From Phytoseiulus persimilis (Eukaryota; Arthropoda; Arachnida; Mesostigmata; Phytoseiidae), in contig CM075101.1 of NCBI GenBank assembly GCA_037576195.1, positions 33,542,001-33,606,000 on the forward strand: a stretch of DNA of 64,000 bases, written 5' to 3'. This document shows, one piece after another, positions 1 through 10,900 of the stretch. The notes beneath the pieces are model-generated. The model saw only the letters and a program-made list of their open reading frames with translations, ran no database searches and was not told the DNA's origin. Both the position numbers and the translations under genes were made by a program. How positions within the stretch are numbered: the first letter of the stretch is position 1; each line of letters starts with the position of its first letter.

Positions 1-836
1 GATCCGTCAGGACACTTCTTTCGTGTCTCTTTATCATTGGCTCATTGCATTGGAAGTAGGCACGTCGTTTTGTTACAATCGCCTTCGAGATCTATGCTCG
101 AGAATAGCGACACGAAGAGATAGAGAAGCCGCCCTCGAAAACTGCCGTCCGGGATTCTCCCCAGGCCTGTCCCCTATGAGCTCCGTCGAAGTCATTGATG
201 TCTCGCCCTTGGTATCAGTGAGATCATTTTCTCTAGCTCTCATGAATGCCCCCAGCTCGTGGCAGACTCCTCTCATGTCAGTGGAAGCCAGAGATCCGCT
301 GAATTTTCCAGACAAGGACTCCCAATTCTTCTTTTCATCGGCAACGAATCATGCGTTAACAGGCTTTCATGGTAGAGAGCTTCGACAGGGAGTCATCGTA
401 ATCACCACAATATTCTCCAGTAGTAACGTAGTCTCTAACAATGTCACATGCGTCGAATTCGACCCGGGAAACGGAGTCGAGTCGCCCCAGGTTCCGAAAG
501 AAGCGAGGACTCGGATTCGAAAGAATCGTGCGTTGAAGAAAGCTACGAACTGCGCGATCGGAGTTGAAATGGCCGAACAGCATACCGGAACGCGCAGTAA
601 GCGGTTCGCGCTGAGGCTTATCACCCACGACGATTCTAGGGTCGTACAACGTATGATCGAATAATGGGCGCTACACGACAACCTAGATGAGGGCCTCCTC
701 GACTCATATTGAAAGGAGCGAGGGGACATGGAGAGCCATTGAGCAATTGTAACAACAATTTTCGTTGATGCCGGAACGTATCAACGATACTGAGAAACGT
801 TCGAAAATCTCGGCGCGAACCCGTCTTCAGATCTGA
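1..836. other. No recognised gene
   Basis: Nothing here is identifiable by family. The minus-strand frame at 356-649 (97 codons) has a varied, protein-like composition, while the overlapping plus frame at 23-664 is serine-rich, as an antisense shadow would be. A further minus frame at 73-315 reads similarly. This could be a fragment of an old transposon ORF or an exon of an unknown gene. No splice structure or motif decides it. Confidence 0.3.
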
Positions 837-1899
837 TTGACTTCGGCTATGATTGTGAACAAAAGTTCTCGATCGTATTCTTGGGGTCCCGTGACATTCC
901 TGAAGGATCCAGGAACGGGAGGGCGTCCCTGTTCCGGAGACCCAACTCATTATCTCACTACATATGGACCCATTACGGTTTCCGATGTCCCACATCGAGT
1001 GTTCACCAAGGCCATTCGTACACACTTGGAAAAATGGACAGATGAGCTCTCAGAGGGGCTAGCTGTTTTCAGGGACGGTCGCAGGGCAGAAAACAGCTTG
1101 CTTTTCTTCCAATTGGTAATCGAGCTCGGGAGAGCCCGCCGAGAAAGCTTGATATACGTGTTCCTTGATGCCACGGAATCTTATGATGGATTCGATCGTC
1201 GGGAGCTCAGGCATACATTGGAGGAAAGCGAAATGAATCCAGCCTCAATCGAACTGCCATGTTTGCGGGACGAGTGCAACCACGCAGTCCTTAAGCACAG
1301 GTGTTTTGTCGCAGAGCCGTTGTCACTAACAATGGGGCTCTGCTCCATACGCCTGCTCTCTCCTACGCTATTCTCCCCATACCTGCATTGCTCATCTGGA
1401 ACGACAACTCATCAACAAAAGGCTGGATTCCGGAGTTCTAAAGAAGAGGGATTGCTGGATTGTGAAAGAAGATGAATGTCTCAATACGTCGGAATTGTTG
1501 TTCGCCGACAATCTCCTCCCCGTTGCTGGCTTGGCCAAAAGGTTGATGGAAGTGGAAACGCTCATTGAAGTGGCATCGGATTTCAGGGGATGGACGTACC
1601 GAACGGTCCGAAAGATATTCCGGGACCGACTCATCTGCCGGAACTGACTGTGCCAACACTTGCGTGAATCGACAGAGAAGGCACACAAAGCTATTCGATG
1701 GCGCAGTGCGGGAAGACTCTGGGAACCCGACCGATTTGAAATTTCCGAGGCTACGGCGGTTCCGCTACTCCCCAATTGCGAAGCACTGTTAACAATGCCG
1801 GAGAGACTGAGGTGGAGAGATGCTGGAATATGGGCATCCCGAACGAGTTCATACAAGGAGAGCTCGGTCGGAGCTCCCTCGAGGCCCGGTAAACCATGA
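837..1899 (+). pseudogene. Non-LTR retrotransposon reverse-transcriptase relic
   Basis: This is a decayed LINE-type reverse transcriptase. The first frame (837-1475) contains in order a FRDGRRAENSL segment, like the FRxGRST block of non-LTR RTs, then FLDATESYDGFDR, which corresponds to the FLDxxKAYDxVDR motif A, then a degenerate GLxxxxxLSPTLF block corresponding to GxRQGxPLSPLLF. The reading then shifts into another frame, where LLFADNLLPVAGLAKRL (about 1490-1545) matches the FADD motif C region with the second Asp replaced by Asn. A stop codon at 1645-1647 interrupts this frame, which continues to about 1899 with LINE-like sequence (EKAHKAIRW). At least one frameshift and one stop, plus the altered active-site Asp, show that it is dead. 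The clade cannot be fixed by eye; no endonuclease domain or 3' tail was found. Confidence 0.65.
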
Positions 1900-4800
1900 A
1901 CGGAACGATGTGTTTCGAACGGATTCGTATTTTCGACCCACACAGGAAGACATTGGTTTCGAGTTGGTGATAACCCACGAAGTCCAAATATACGCTCCGT
2001 GTTGATTGACAGTTCTGAAACAGGAGGGGCTTTCTTTTCACAAACGATAACGCTCGTGGGAGCCCTCTCTTGGCCCTGAACACAGCCAACGTGCTGAGTA
2101 CGGGAACCAGACTGCGAAAATACGACCTTCCTGACTGCTCCTCAACCGCGGCAAGCAGAATCCACAGCAGATGTCGTTGTCGGGTGCGGAGATGAAGGAG
2201 AATTCGTACAGTTCATACTGAATTGAGGCAGTATCCGGCACCATTCGAGATGGGCAAAGCAAAGAAGCTCCGAGAGAGAGGTGATTCAAGGCCTGAGGTG
2301 GCAGAGGAACTGAATGTTTCGAATTCCTCCTCCACTCCCCTGAAAATCGCGGAACAAGAAAATCTCGATAGAGAGCGAAAGCGAAAATCCTGGTTCTCAC
2401 TGAACGACTGCTCGAAATATGACTCCGCGTCAATCGATCGCAAAGTTCGATCCGATGAGGGTCACAGATCCTTATCGCAGAATTATCGATAGCTGAACTT
2501 ATATCTTTCATCATCTATGTCTTGTATTCAGATCAGGATATACAAGGGTCTTCTGATAGAGGCTTGGAGCTCCATTATTGATTCAAGAGTGAGTCATGGT
2601 GCCCCGAACTTCTGTCACTCCGATTGGAATACTGACTGAACCACCGACAGGATGGTCCGGTTAACCGGAGCAACGATCCGACTTACCTCGATGGAGAAAT
2701 CAGGAGTGGATGTCTCTGATGCAAATAAGCGGATGATCCGGTTATCCGATCCACTTATTCGGCGGAGCTCTCCGTTGCACCTTGGGGTGTGGCAGAGCTC
2801 TTTGGACTTCTTTCCCTCTGGATTTCGGGGACGGGTTCCGCCAAGGTACATCTGAGCGCTACTGTTATTTCATGGCGCTTCACTCGACTCATCGGAAGAG
2901 AAGCTTCTTGGTGCGCATGACGGAAGGGTATTCAGCCGCCTAAGCAGCGTGTTATTTATCACACGAAACTGCGAGCTTCGCAGTCAGACGAACCCCGTCC
3001 GTCTCACTCGAATCCGATAGTTCAGCATAGACCGAGTTTCAGTCGGGCTTGCGAGACTGACTGCTACTAACCGAAGGGTTTCGACGTTGCAGAGGCTGAT
3101 TCACAGCGTCGTTTGGTTACTTGCTCGCAAGCAGGTTTGCGCGTGCCTTGTGAACCGGAAGACCTTGGCCGGATTTTTCCAGGATCAGCGTTTCTCTACA
3201 AGCGGCGTCGACTCCAATGTCCAGCGATCCTCGCTTCAGACACCTTGATCGCGATTTGATGCGATCCGGGCTGGGAATATCGACTTGTCGTCGAGCCAGA
3301 CGGATCTGATGTGACTATAATGCTTCGTCGACGATGCAGTTGGAGCGTCATGTTCCCCGGAGTGATTTCAACTTTCGAACAGCACAGAACAGAATCTGCG
3401 GATGATCCGATATGCCAGATGCGGTACCTCCAGCGTGGCGCTGAATTCGAAGCGATTCTTCCCCCGTGATTGGATCCATTAGCTGCAGAGACGCCGCGCT
3501 GCAGGTCAAAATGAACCCGGTTCATAAAGGTTCGAACGTTCCGAACCGCTGCGAAGGGCACGTGGGGAACCCCGTCCCGTGCCTCTGTGATGAGCCTCGC
3601 TCCATTCTGATGAAAATTTCGTAATGTTCCTGGAATATTTCAAACAAACCCCACGCTTTGGCTGTAGCAAAAGTTCACAAAACTCCAGCGTTCGCCGCGC
3701 CAAGGGTAGGTGTCGTAACTTCCGTGCAGCCGAGCCGGCATCTCGAAGAGACAGGATCTCCGAGAAAGGTCAGTCCGGGAAGTAGACAAGATGCGACGGG
3801 CTCCTCGGAGCAATTACATGCTCGTTGAAGTAATGATGACGCCGTTGCTTACTCATAGAACCAATATTCTGGATCTGGGAGTCCGCCGGGAATACATGCG
3901 AGGCGATGTACTCGGCGGAATCTACCCACGCGTAATTAATATACTGTGCACATACAGTGGATGCAGACGAAGGTCCCTCAGGCGTTCCGGAGGTTTGTTT
4001 TCGCTCGCAGTTTTGGCAGTTTTCTTTTTTTTGCGAAGACCATGGGAACAATCAGATCCGCGGAAGAACGTATCTGGGCTGTCGACGGCTCTCTAAGAAT
4101 GGATCAGCCTGAAAGAAAACATCGGAAACCGATTCTCTCCGGTACAAGAAAACAGAGGAAGCTCCGGACCAGCTTCATTCATCTGAGGTCAGAGTTGATT
4201 TCGAAGAACGCGTACGGTCATTCTCCCGCGCCAACTTCTACGTTTGCAACTGCCGGGGTCACACACGTCGAAGAGGACCTCAGGGTTCGCTATTCGTCTG
4301 ACCGATTTTCGACTGCAGCCTTGCGCACGAGCAGACCGAAAAGAGGGCGGGAGGGGGGCTCTCACGACGTCATAGCCATGGTGAACCATCGGAAGGACGA
4401 GGCCCCTCTGAGTGACGGGGATCGGTATCAAGGCCTTGTATATGGTTGGAAGGCCGACGGAAAGTATCGTCCTCTGAGAAAAAAAGTCGAATGGCAGCCG
4501 CGCCTCCCACGACCATTATCTCACTGTGCGGCCCCGACTCGCTGACAGCGAGATGAACTTAGTTTCTGCAAACACAGCGTCCTCTTCGCAAAAATTTTAC
4601 CTTCAATCCAGGGTTGGATCCGAGCTTTGAATAAACGAAGACGATAGAAGCATCGGAGACTCGCTAACTCAGCCGGCAGCATTGCGAAGCGAGTTAAAAT
4701 GCTTAGGACTCCCCTAATGGGAATTGGGTTGGTCACGACCAGGGCTGGACGCCGCGTCACGGGTTCGCCTTCGCTTCGGCGCGCCGCTGCGCCGCCGTGG

Positions 4801-5362
4801 CATGGTTTTCACGGCGGCGCTTCATAGAGTCGAGCCCGAATACCAGCGTTGCTCAGCCCAATCATGTCAGCAGCAAAATTCACTGTTTAGTGAATTCTAT
4901 TTTCTCCCACTATTGATTTCATTGATACCTCTGAGCGTAAACTCCGGCTTCTGGCCCTTGGCGCAACGGTTCAGTTTTCAGTGATCGCTTTTTCTCTTGA
5001 TTACCCCCTTGAATTCGGGAGGGAATGAGGTAAGCTCGAAAGCTGCCTGCTTGAAGGTTCGAACGGGGTGTTGATGAAGGGTCTTACGGGCTCCTATGAG
5101 TATCTCCTCCAACCAGGAGAACTCAACGTCATTCTCGTGATAGCCAAGCAACATCGGGTGGGTTCTGTCTGTCCGTAGTGCCGCGAGTGCATCGAGTCGG
5201 GGGGAGTGCATCCCAGTTTTAGTCAGAAGCCCAGCTGGAACGTTTCCTCGAACAGGTTTCGAGAGGCACATCGAAGCGGGAACCAGTTCGAGTAACTACT
5301 CGGGAACACGCGACTCTGTGAGAAGGGATCCTCACACATGACTAAATGTACATGGTCGAGGA
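1900..5362. other. No recognised gene; one GC-rich hairpin
   Basis: No frame in this stretch resembles a known family. The longest frame (plus, 3946-4545, 199 codons) lacks motifs and has no splice context. A GC-rich inverted repeat lies at 4789-4820 and is listed separately. Confidence 0.4.
4789..4820. repeat. GC-rich inverted repeat
   Basis: The arms gcgccgccgtg (4789-4799) and cacggcggcgc (4810-4820) are perfectly complementary over 11 bp around a 10-nt loop. No poly-T run follows, so it does not resemble a transcription terminator. Function unknown. Confidence 0.5.
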
Positions 5363-5434
5363 ATGGTTGATAATCAAATTTGGGGAATGATAGACAATCA
5401 ACTTCGACGGATGGTTGATAATCAATCAATTCAT
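5363..5434. repeat. Three-copy 24-bp tandem repeat
   Basis: Three consecutive 24-bp units at 5363-5386, 5387-5410 and 5411-5434 all begin with a version of atggttgataatcaa. The unit is eight codons long, so the plus frame reads MVDNQ / MIDNQ / MVDNQ, but the frame is short and shows no gene context. Confidence 0.65.
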
Positions 5435-7312
5435 CAATCATTCAGGGACCGGATTTCCCGGAGCACGACGACGCGCCGCGACTATCCTGGTCCACCACTG
5501 TGTGTTTTTCACAACACCCCCGCCGCGGTCGGGAGTGCCTGCGGCGCACACCTCTGGTCACGAGTCGCGATAACGAAGCCTCAGAATCGTTCGTAAACTT
5601 GAACTATTTTCCTTTAGCATTGAGGTCCCTTAAACCTTTGTACTTTTCCGGAGTCTAGTCACGACACGACGGTATGAATCCTACCTAGTATGGTGGCAAA
5701 TTGCCACTATACACCAGTGACAATACTGTTTTCAGGGGTGTCCCAAGGATTTTCTTCAGGGACCAAGCCGCAGCAGTTGATAATTATGATGGTTGGAAAA
5801 GAGCCTCATGTTGCGCACGAAAGTTCCGGAGGGGCCACAGCAACGTGGCTGTACTAATCAGTCGCTGACCTGTCTCCGCTGAATCTCTTGGCCGACGGGC
5901 AGCCGTGGAAGAACCATACATCGATTTCGCGATACTACCAGAAACAAAAGCAGCATGAGCACAGGCAACTACAGATGCATTGAATGAAGCAACGCTGGAC
6001 ATTGGAAACCTCAGGAGTCAGGGATAGAGCGGCTTTAGTTCGATGCGCAGGACTCAGAAGGGATTCCACGGTAAAGTCAGAGCGGTTGTACCACAACCTT
6101 GTTACTTCCACTCCACAAGCTTGCCCTCGTCTATCGGGGTCGCCCCCATTCCGTTGCACGCGTAAGTATATCGTTCCTCAGCTTCGCGCACGAATCAGAC
6201 ACCTGCAAGATCAAGTAGAAGGCTGGCTCAAAGTCGAAGGCTCAAACTCTGTTGGTGGAAAGCCACCATGCTGTTCAAGGAGTTCTATCTCCCCATTGTT
6301 CAAAGCTTGTGGGAACTTGGGAAAGAGGGGGGGGGAGCACAAGTTTGCGCATATCAAGTACGGAACGGTGCTGGAGCAAAACTGTGAACAAGCTGACAGA
6401 GTGTCCGAAGAGGCAATATTCGGAGGGGTCTCGGAGAAATTCGTACAGCTTGATATCGGCCTGAAGAGCCTCAACTCAGGAGAGTAATCATCCTAAAAAA
6501 ACTGCTGGGGGCGGTTCTCGAATGATAATCCATGCTCAATGACCGGGCAATCTGAGCGAAAGATTCAGACCGTTGTTCGTCGGCCCCAGCAAGAAGGCGC
6601 TAGAAGTACAGTGCTTTGCACCAAAATACGCAGTTGCGAGCACACTCGGCGACTGTTTCGAAAATAGATATCCTGCGATCGCCTCCATCCCATAGATATT
6701 CGACCCCTTTCCCTTGACAACATCATATCCGGAGCGCGAGATCATTTCGTTGAGAACGCTCGAAACTTATCCGAAGTCTGTGAGGTGGAAAAGCGACTCA
6801 ACAGGTCAGCTCCCACGACGACCGAGCTAATCTTGGCCTTGTTACAGTCGATGTGACTTTCTACCTCAGTGATTGGCGTCCCCTTGATGGGATTGTAGGG
6901 ATCTCCCGGGATCCCTCAAGGACGCTGAGAACAGTCTGTCATGCTGCATCGTAGACTTTCGCCTAGCAGCTCGATGACCCGGGACGGGAATGCTTCAGAA
7001 GCAAAGTTTGTATCGAGACTTTTCGATATGCTTTCCGGGGCGTTCTCTCATGACCGAGCGACCAACGAACAGCGAAACCATGGCTTCACTCCGCTAGCTC
7101 GCTCGCTTACCCCGATATGCCATTATCCGCATCCATGGAGCGTTAACATGCGGTACCTCAATTCTATCGTTCAATGCTTTCACTTGTTCCAGAAAGCTCC
7201 CACTTCCCTTCGAGCTAGTCCAGCTTCATTGTCGATGCTCACTCCTCAACGAACGGAGTCAACAACAGAGCTAACGGCTCGAAATGGCAGAAGAGAGTCG
7301 TCGGTACGCTCG
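5435..7312. other. No recognised gene
   Basis: Scattered short frames only. The plus frame 5984-6487 (167 codons) and the overlapping minus frame 6211-6474 are the longest. Neither shows a family motif or plausible exon boundaries. Confidence 0.4.
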
Positions 7313-7320
7313 ATATGCGC
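7313..7320 (+). repeat. Left 8-bp target-site duplication of the MITE
   Basis: The sequence atatgcgc directly abuts the left terminal inverted repeat and is repeated exactly at 7927-7934 on the other side. An 8-bp duplication is the hallmark of hAT (and P) superfamily insertion. Confidence 0.85.
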
Positions 7321-7926
7321 CAGAGTTGGGCAGATTCGAATCAAAAACCGTCGAATCAGGCTGATTCGAATCAAAAGTGATTCGAATCATTTTGATTCGA
7401 ATCAGGATCGATCATCTGATTCGAATCACACGTTTCGAATCACTCTGATTCGAATCAGAAAATGATTCGAATCAAAATTTGATTCGAATCAAATTTTGAT
7501 CATTTTCTGATTCGAATCCTTACTACATATACTCGGCTTAGTCCGGGACCAGTCTGACCATACTTTTCAAAAGCTGGAGGGGTGATTCCGAGACCAATCT
7601 GAGCATCACTTCCCAGTTGTTCCCAGAGTTGGGAAGTAATGCTCAGATTGGTCACGGAATCACCCCTCCAGAGTTGGGAAGTAATGGCCAGATTGGTCTC
7701 GGAATCACCCCTCCAGAGTTGGGAAGTAATGGCCAGATTGGTCTCGGAATCACCCCTCCAGAGTTGGAAAGTAATGTGCGGACAAACTGACAAACTAAGC
7801 CGATCATATATAGTAGGGATTCGAATCAGAAAATGATTCGAATCAAAAATGATTCGAATCAGGATCATCGAATCACATCTGATCCGATCTGATTCGAATC
7901 CAATGATTCGAATCTGCCCAACTCTG
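7321..7926. mobile_element. hAT-type MITE built from GATTCGAATC repeats
   Basis: This 606-bp non-autonomous DNA transposon starts with CAGAGTTGGGCAGATTCGAA and ends with its inverted complement, ending in TCTGCCCAACTCTG. It is flanked by perfect 8-bp direct repeats (atatgcgc). CAG-starting termini and an 8-bp duplication are typical of hAT elements. There is no transposase frame. The outer parts (7331-7518 and 7817-7916) hold 14 exact copies of the self-complementary decamer gattcgaatc in both flanks, so each arm is full of overlapping hairpins. The centre (about 7520-7820) is a different element, the 45-bp-repeat family, with its own inverted ends. Identical target duplications and intact ends suggest recent insertion. 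Confidence 0.85.
7520..7820. mobile_element. 45-bp-repeat element, inverted copy inside the MITE
   Basis: The ends TTACTACATATACTCGGC (left) and GCCGATCATATATAGTA (right) are imperfect inverted repeats. Just inside, one 45-bp unit lies in minus orientation (about 7565-7618) followed by about four units in plus orientation (7624-7780), so the element folds on itself with the centre near 7620. The plus side finishes with gcggacaaactgac and a TATATATAGTA stretch, the same tail as at 30427-30475. It is a short member of the family seen at 27991-30475, 45947-46440 and 61758-61975. There is no coding capacity. Confidence 0.7.
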
Positions 7927-7934
7927 ATATGCGC
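7927..7934 (+). repeat. Right 8-bp target-site duplication of the MITE
   Basis: An exact second copy of atatgcgc, immediately outside the right terminal inverted repeat. Confidence 0.85.
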
Positions 7935-10900
7935 GACTGGGCCCGTTGAGCCTCGCAACGGCAAGAGCCGAAGGCTGTCGGGAAGGGTCCGCGAAGGCGA
8001 TTGCCGCAGCGCCCAATCGAAAAGCTCTCAGCAGAATCGTGAAGTCGATCTCAGGAGAAGAGTTCGCCGATTGACTGATTGCGTGATCCCGGAAGCATCG
8101 GGAACTGGCGAATGAATAGGTGGAGCCGGAGAGCTGCTCAGGCGATCACGGAGTTCAATGTGACACTTTCTGATTCCCGCCTGCCGGGCTGCCGAGGTCA
8201 ATCAGCGAACACGTCATCAAACGTTGAGCGAGTCGCACTTCTTGTAGACGATACGAATGTCAGGGAGCGCAAGTTCGTGCGAACGCTGACACGCCTTGAC
8301 GATATCGAGGCGGAACGATAGGATTATGCCATCGCGGGTCCTCCGCAAACAACGTCACCAGTTCTCCAACCGATCGATGCTCCATCGAGTTCGCGGATTT
8401 CCGCCGACGAGGCTCTTCCCGCAGCCATCGATCAGCCTCCCCATAACTCGATCAAAAAGCGTTCGTTGTTTTCCGTTAGTTTTTGCCCTCGCTGAACGAT
8501 GAACCGCCACTTTGATGGTCTTCCAAGCATCCGCGGAACGACCCGGGAAATTGAACATTTTACTTGGAACGGAAGTTTGGGATCGAGGCGAGCCCAAGAC
8601 GGGTTCGAGCGGAGGATTGGAAGTCTCGGGAGTCACTACCCAATAACGGAAACATATAAACGACAGCAATGAATATTAGGATAACCAAGCAAGTTGAGAG
8701 ACGAGCTTTCTAACCAATTGCGGCCGACCGAAAAGAGAAATAAATTGTCGGAATTTACCGGCCAGCTGACCGCTCCGAGCTGTAAACCTACTCCGAGAAA
8801 GACTCGGAAGCGTCCAGAAACGCGATGAGACGCAGTTTGGCGCAGCGGGCCATATAAACGGAGAAACGGATATAGGAGGCTCTATACCGTTCGCGCGTCT
8901 TAGGGAAAGACTTGAGTTATTTCCCACCGTCTACGATGTCTGAGAACACTGTATTGTTCCGGACGTTCGGTGAAGCTTGAGCTCTCCCGGAAACCCAGAG
9001 CTTATATCGTCCCCCCAAGACAACAATCAACCCCACGAATCACGTCCGCGCTGCCTGAACCCTGTGGAGCGTTCAAGCCTAGTCCAACTACGTCGGAGAC
9101 CACAATTGCGGCGACTAGATCATCTGCTTGTTTTTCCGATGCGTGTATCAAAAATAGAGAACTATTCACGGCTCGTCTAGACCCACAGGTCTTCAAGTGA
9201 TTGCAGCGTGCTTTTGTGCAGACGTTTCGGAAGAAAGCCCTGGATCGTTGTCTGCCCCTGTTTGGTTTAACCCTCGATTTCCGAGTACCTTCCTGGCGCA
9301 TTTGGAACGTCGTGATTGACGTCTGATCCTTGGAGATCTTTTCGACATTGTTGAACCTCGATTGTATTGCGAATCTTCGGTCTGGGTCTTCGATGCTCGT
9401 AGGCGTAGATGAATCTGAACTAGAGAAAGGGACACGAGAGTGACATTGGAGCGCTGGATTCCCGCGGTTCCAGGTACAAAAATCAAGCCCAACTAAAATT
9501 TCGCCCAGGGCGCCGGCATCGCTGACTCAGGGCGAGCATAGACAATTTCCAATGGGGAACCCCGGGGTCGTCACGAGCCATTTCTCGGGGTAATGCCAAA
9601 CGGGATTTTGGGAAGAAAGAGCTCATAACGATGAAGAATGGGCTAGAATCCCCGATCTGAATCGAATCCGATGAGATCACACTCTGTTTTTCGGCCCACA
9701 AAGTCATTAGCCTCGATTTCAACGGAGATTGTCTGGTCGCAAGCTCTTCAGAATCCTGAGCATTTGACTTGAATACGCTAATCGACATCCGTGAATAGAG
9801 TTTTGTTCACGTGCAGTTCTCGAATCACAGGAAATGCGATGCAACAAATCTTCAGTATAGACGTTCATATTCCGTTCAAATCCCGAATTCGCCAACCATT
9901 CGAAACCGAGAAACAATTCGCCCGGCCCAGTACTCAACTACATCGATGTGACCTTCCTGGAGAGCGTTCAGGACCCGAGGTTACACGACTCATTCCCGTA
10001 TGATTTTACCGGATAGGCAACTTCTGAACAGGCATCTCGGAATAGTCTTCCTCGTTCCTAAGCGTCAGATTCTCATAATCATCATCCACTCAAGGGCACA
10101 ATATGTATGCATTCGAAGGTTGTGTTTATGGCCAGTTCCAACGTCTGGGATAATCAGGTATTCCATCGGGCAATCATCATCCACGGCTTCACAGAAGTTT
10201 CGCATTAATCTATCAACATGCCGAGTTAAGGCTGATTTTTCGATACGGTGTAATATCCGGGCGCACACGGTATCGTGAACTGGGATGGTTGACGCTTCGT
10301 GGGAAGGTCGCGTGCGCTAGCGGATAGCGGTGGTCAAGTTTGCGGAAGAGCCGTCGCGGTTCACACGTGAATGTTTGAAGGGGTCTCTGAGTGTGTATTG
10401 ACACAATCTGTTCGCGGAAGAATCGACTGACGAACGGGCGTCGACGATAAACGCAAACAAAATCACTATGCATGGAGAACAGCTCCGCAATTCAGTTACA
10501 CGAGCTAATCGGGACGGTGCGATCGTCGACCCAAGTTCCCTTCCAACTGCAAGCCGGCAGCTGGAGCCACTGAGTGAGATGACCGAAGATCACGGCACAG
10601 ACGGTTCCTTGAACTTCAGATTCTTGTCGCTGATTCTGGCTGGAACGATAGCATATCCACAACAACGGCAACGTTACGCGCGGTGACGTGTGTGTTCTTC
10701 GTCGTGACACAGGCATTGGGCGAACGGGAGGCGCCCGGAACATTCAGGCGGGAGCGTGTGCTCCGCTGGAGCTCAATTCAATGGAGTCGCTCCCTATGGA
10801 AATTCTCCCTTACACCTGCCGTGTAGCTCGTCGAAGCAATATATTTGGAGCTCTGCCTGGACCGATTCGTGGCTGGATACTCAGCCAGGGGAGAAGTTTC

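Noticed and set aside
3946-4545. 199-codon plus-strand frame
   Set aside because: It is basic and low in hydrophobic structure, with competing frames on both strands and no recognisable domain.
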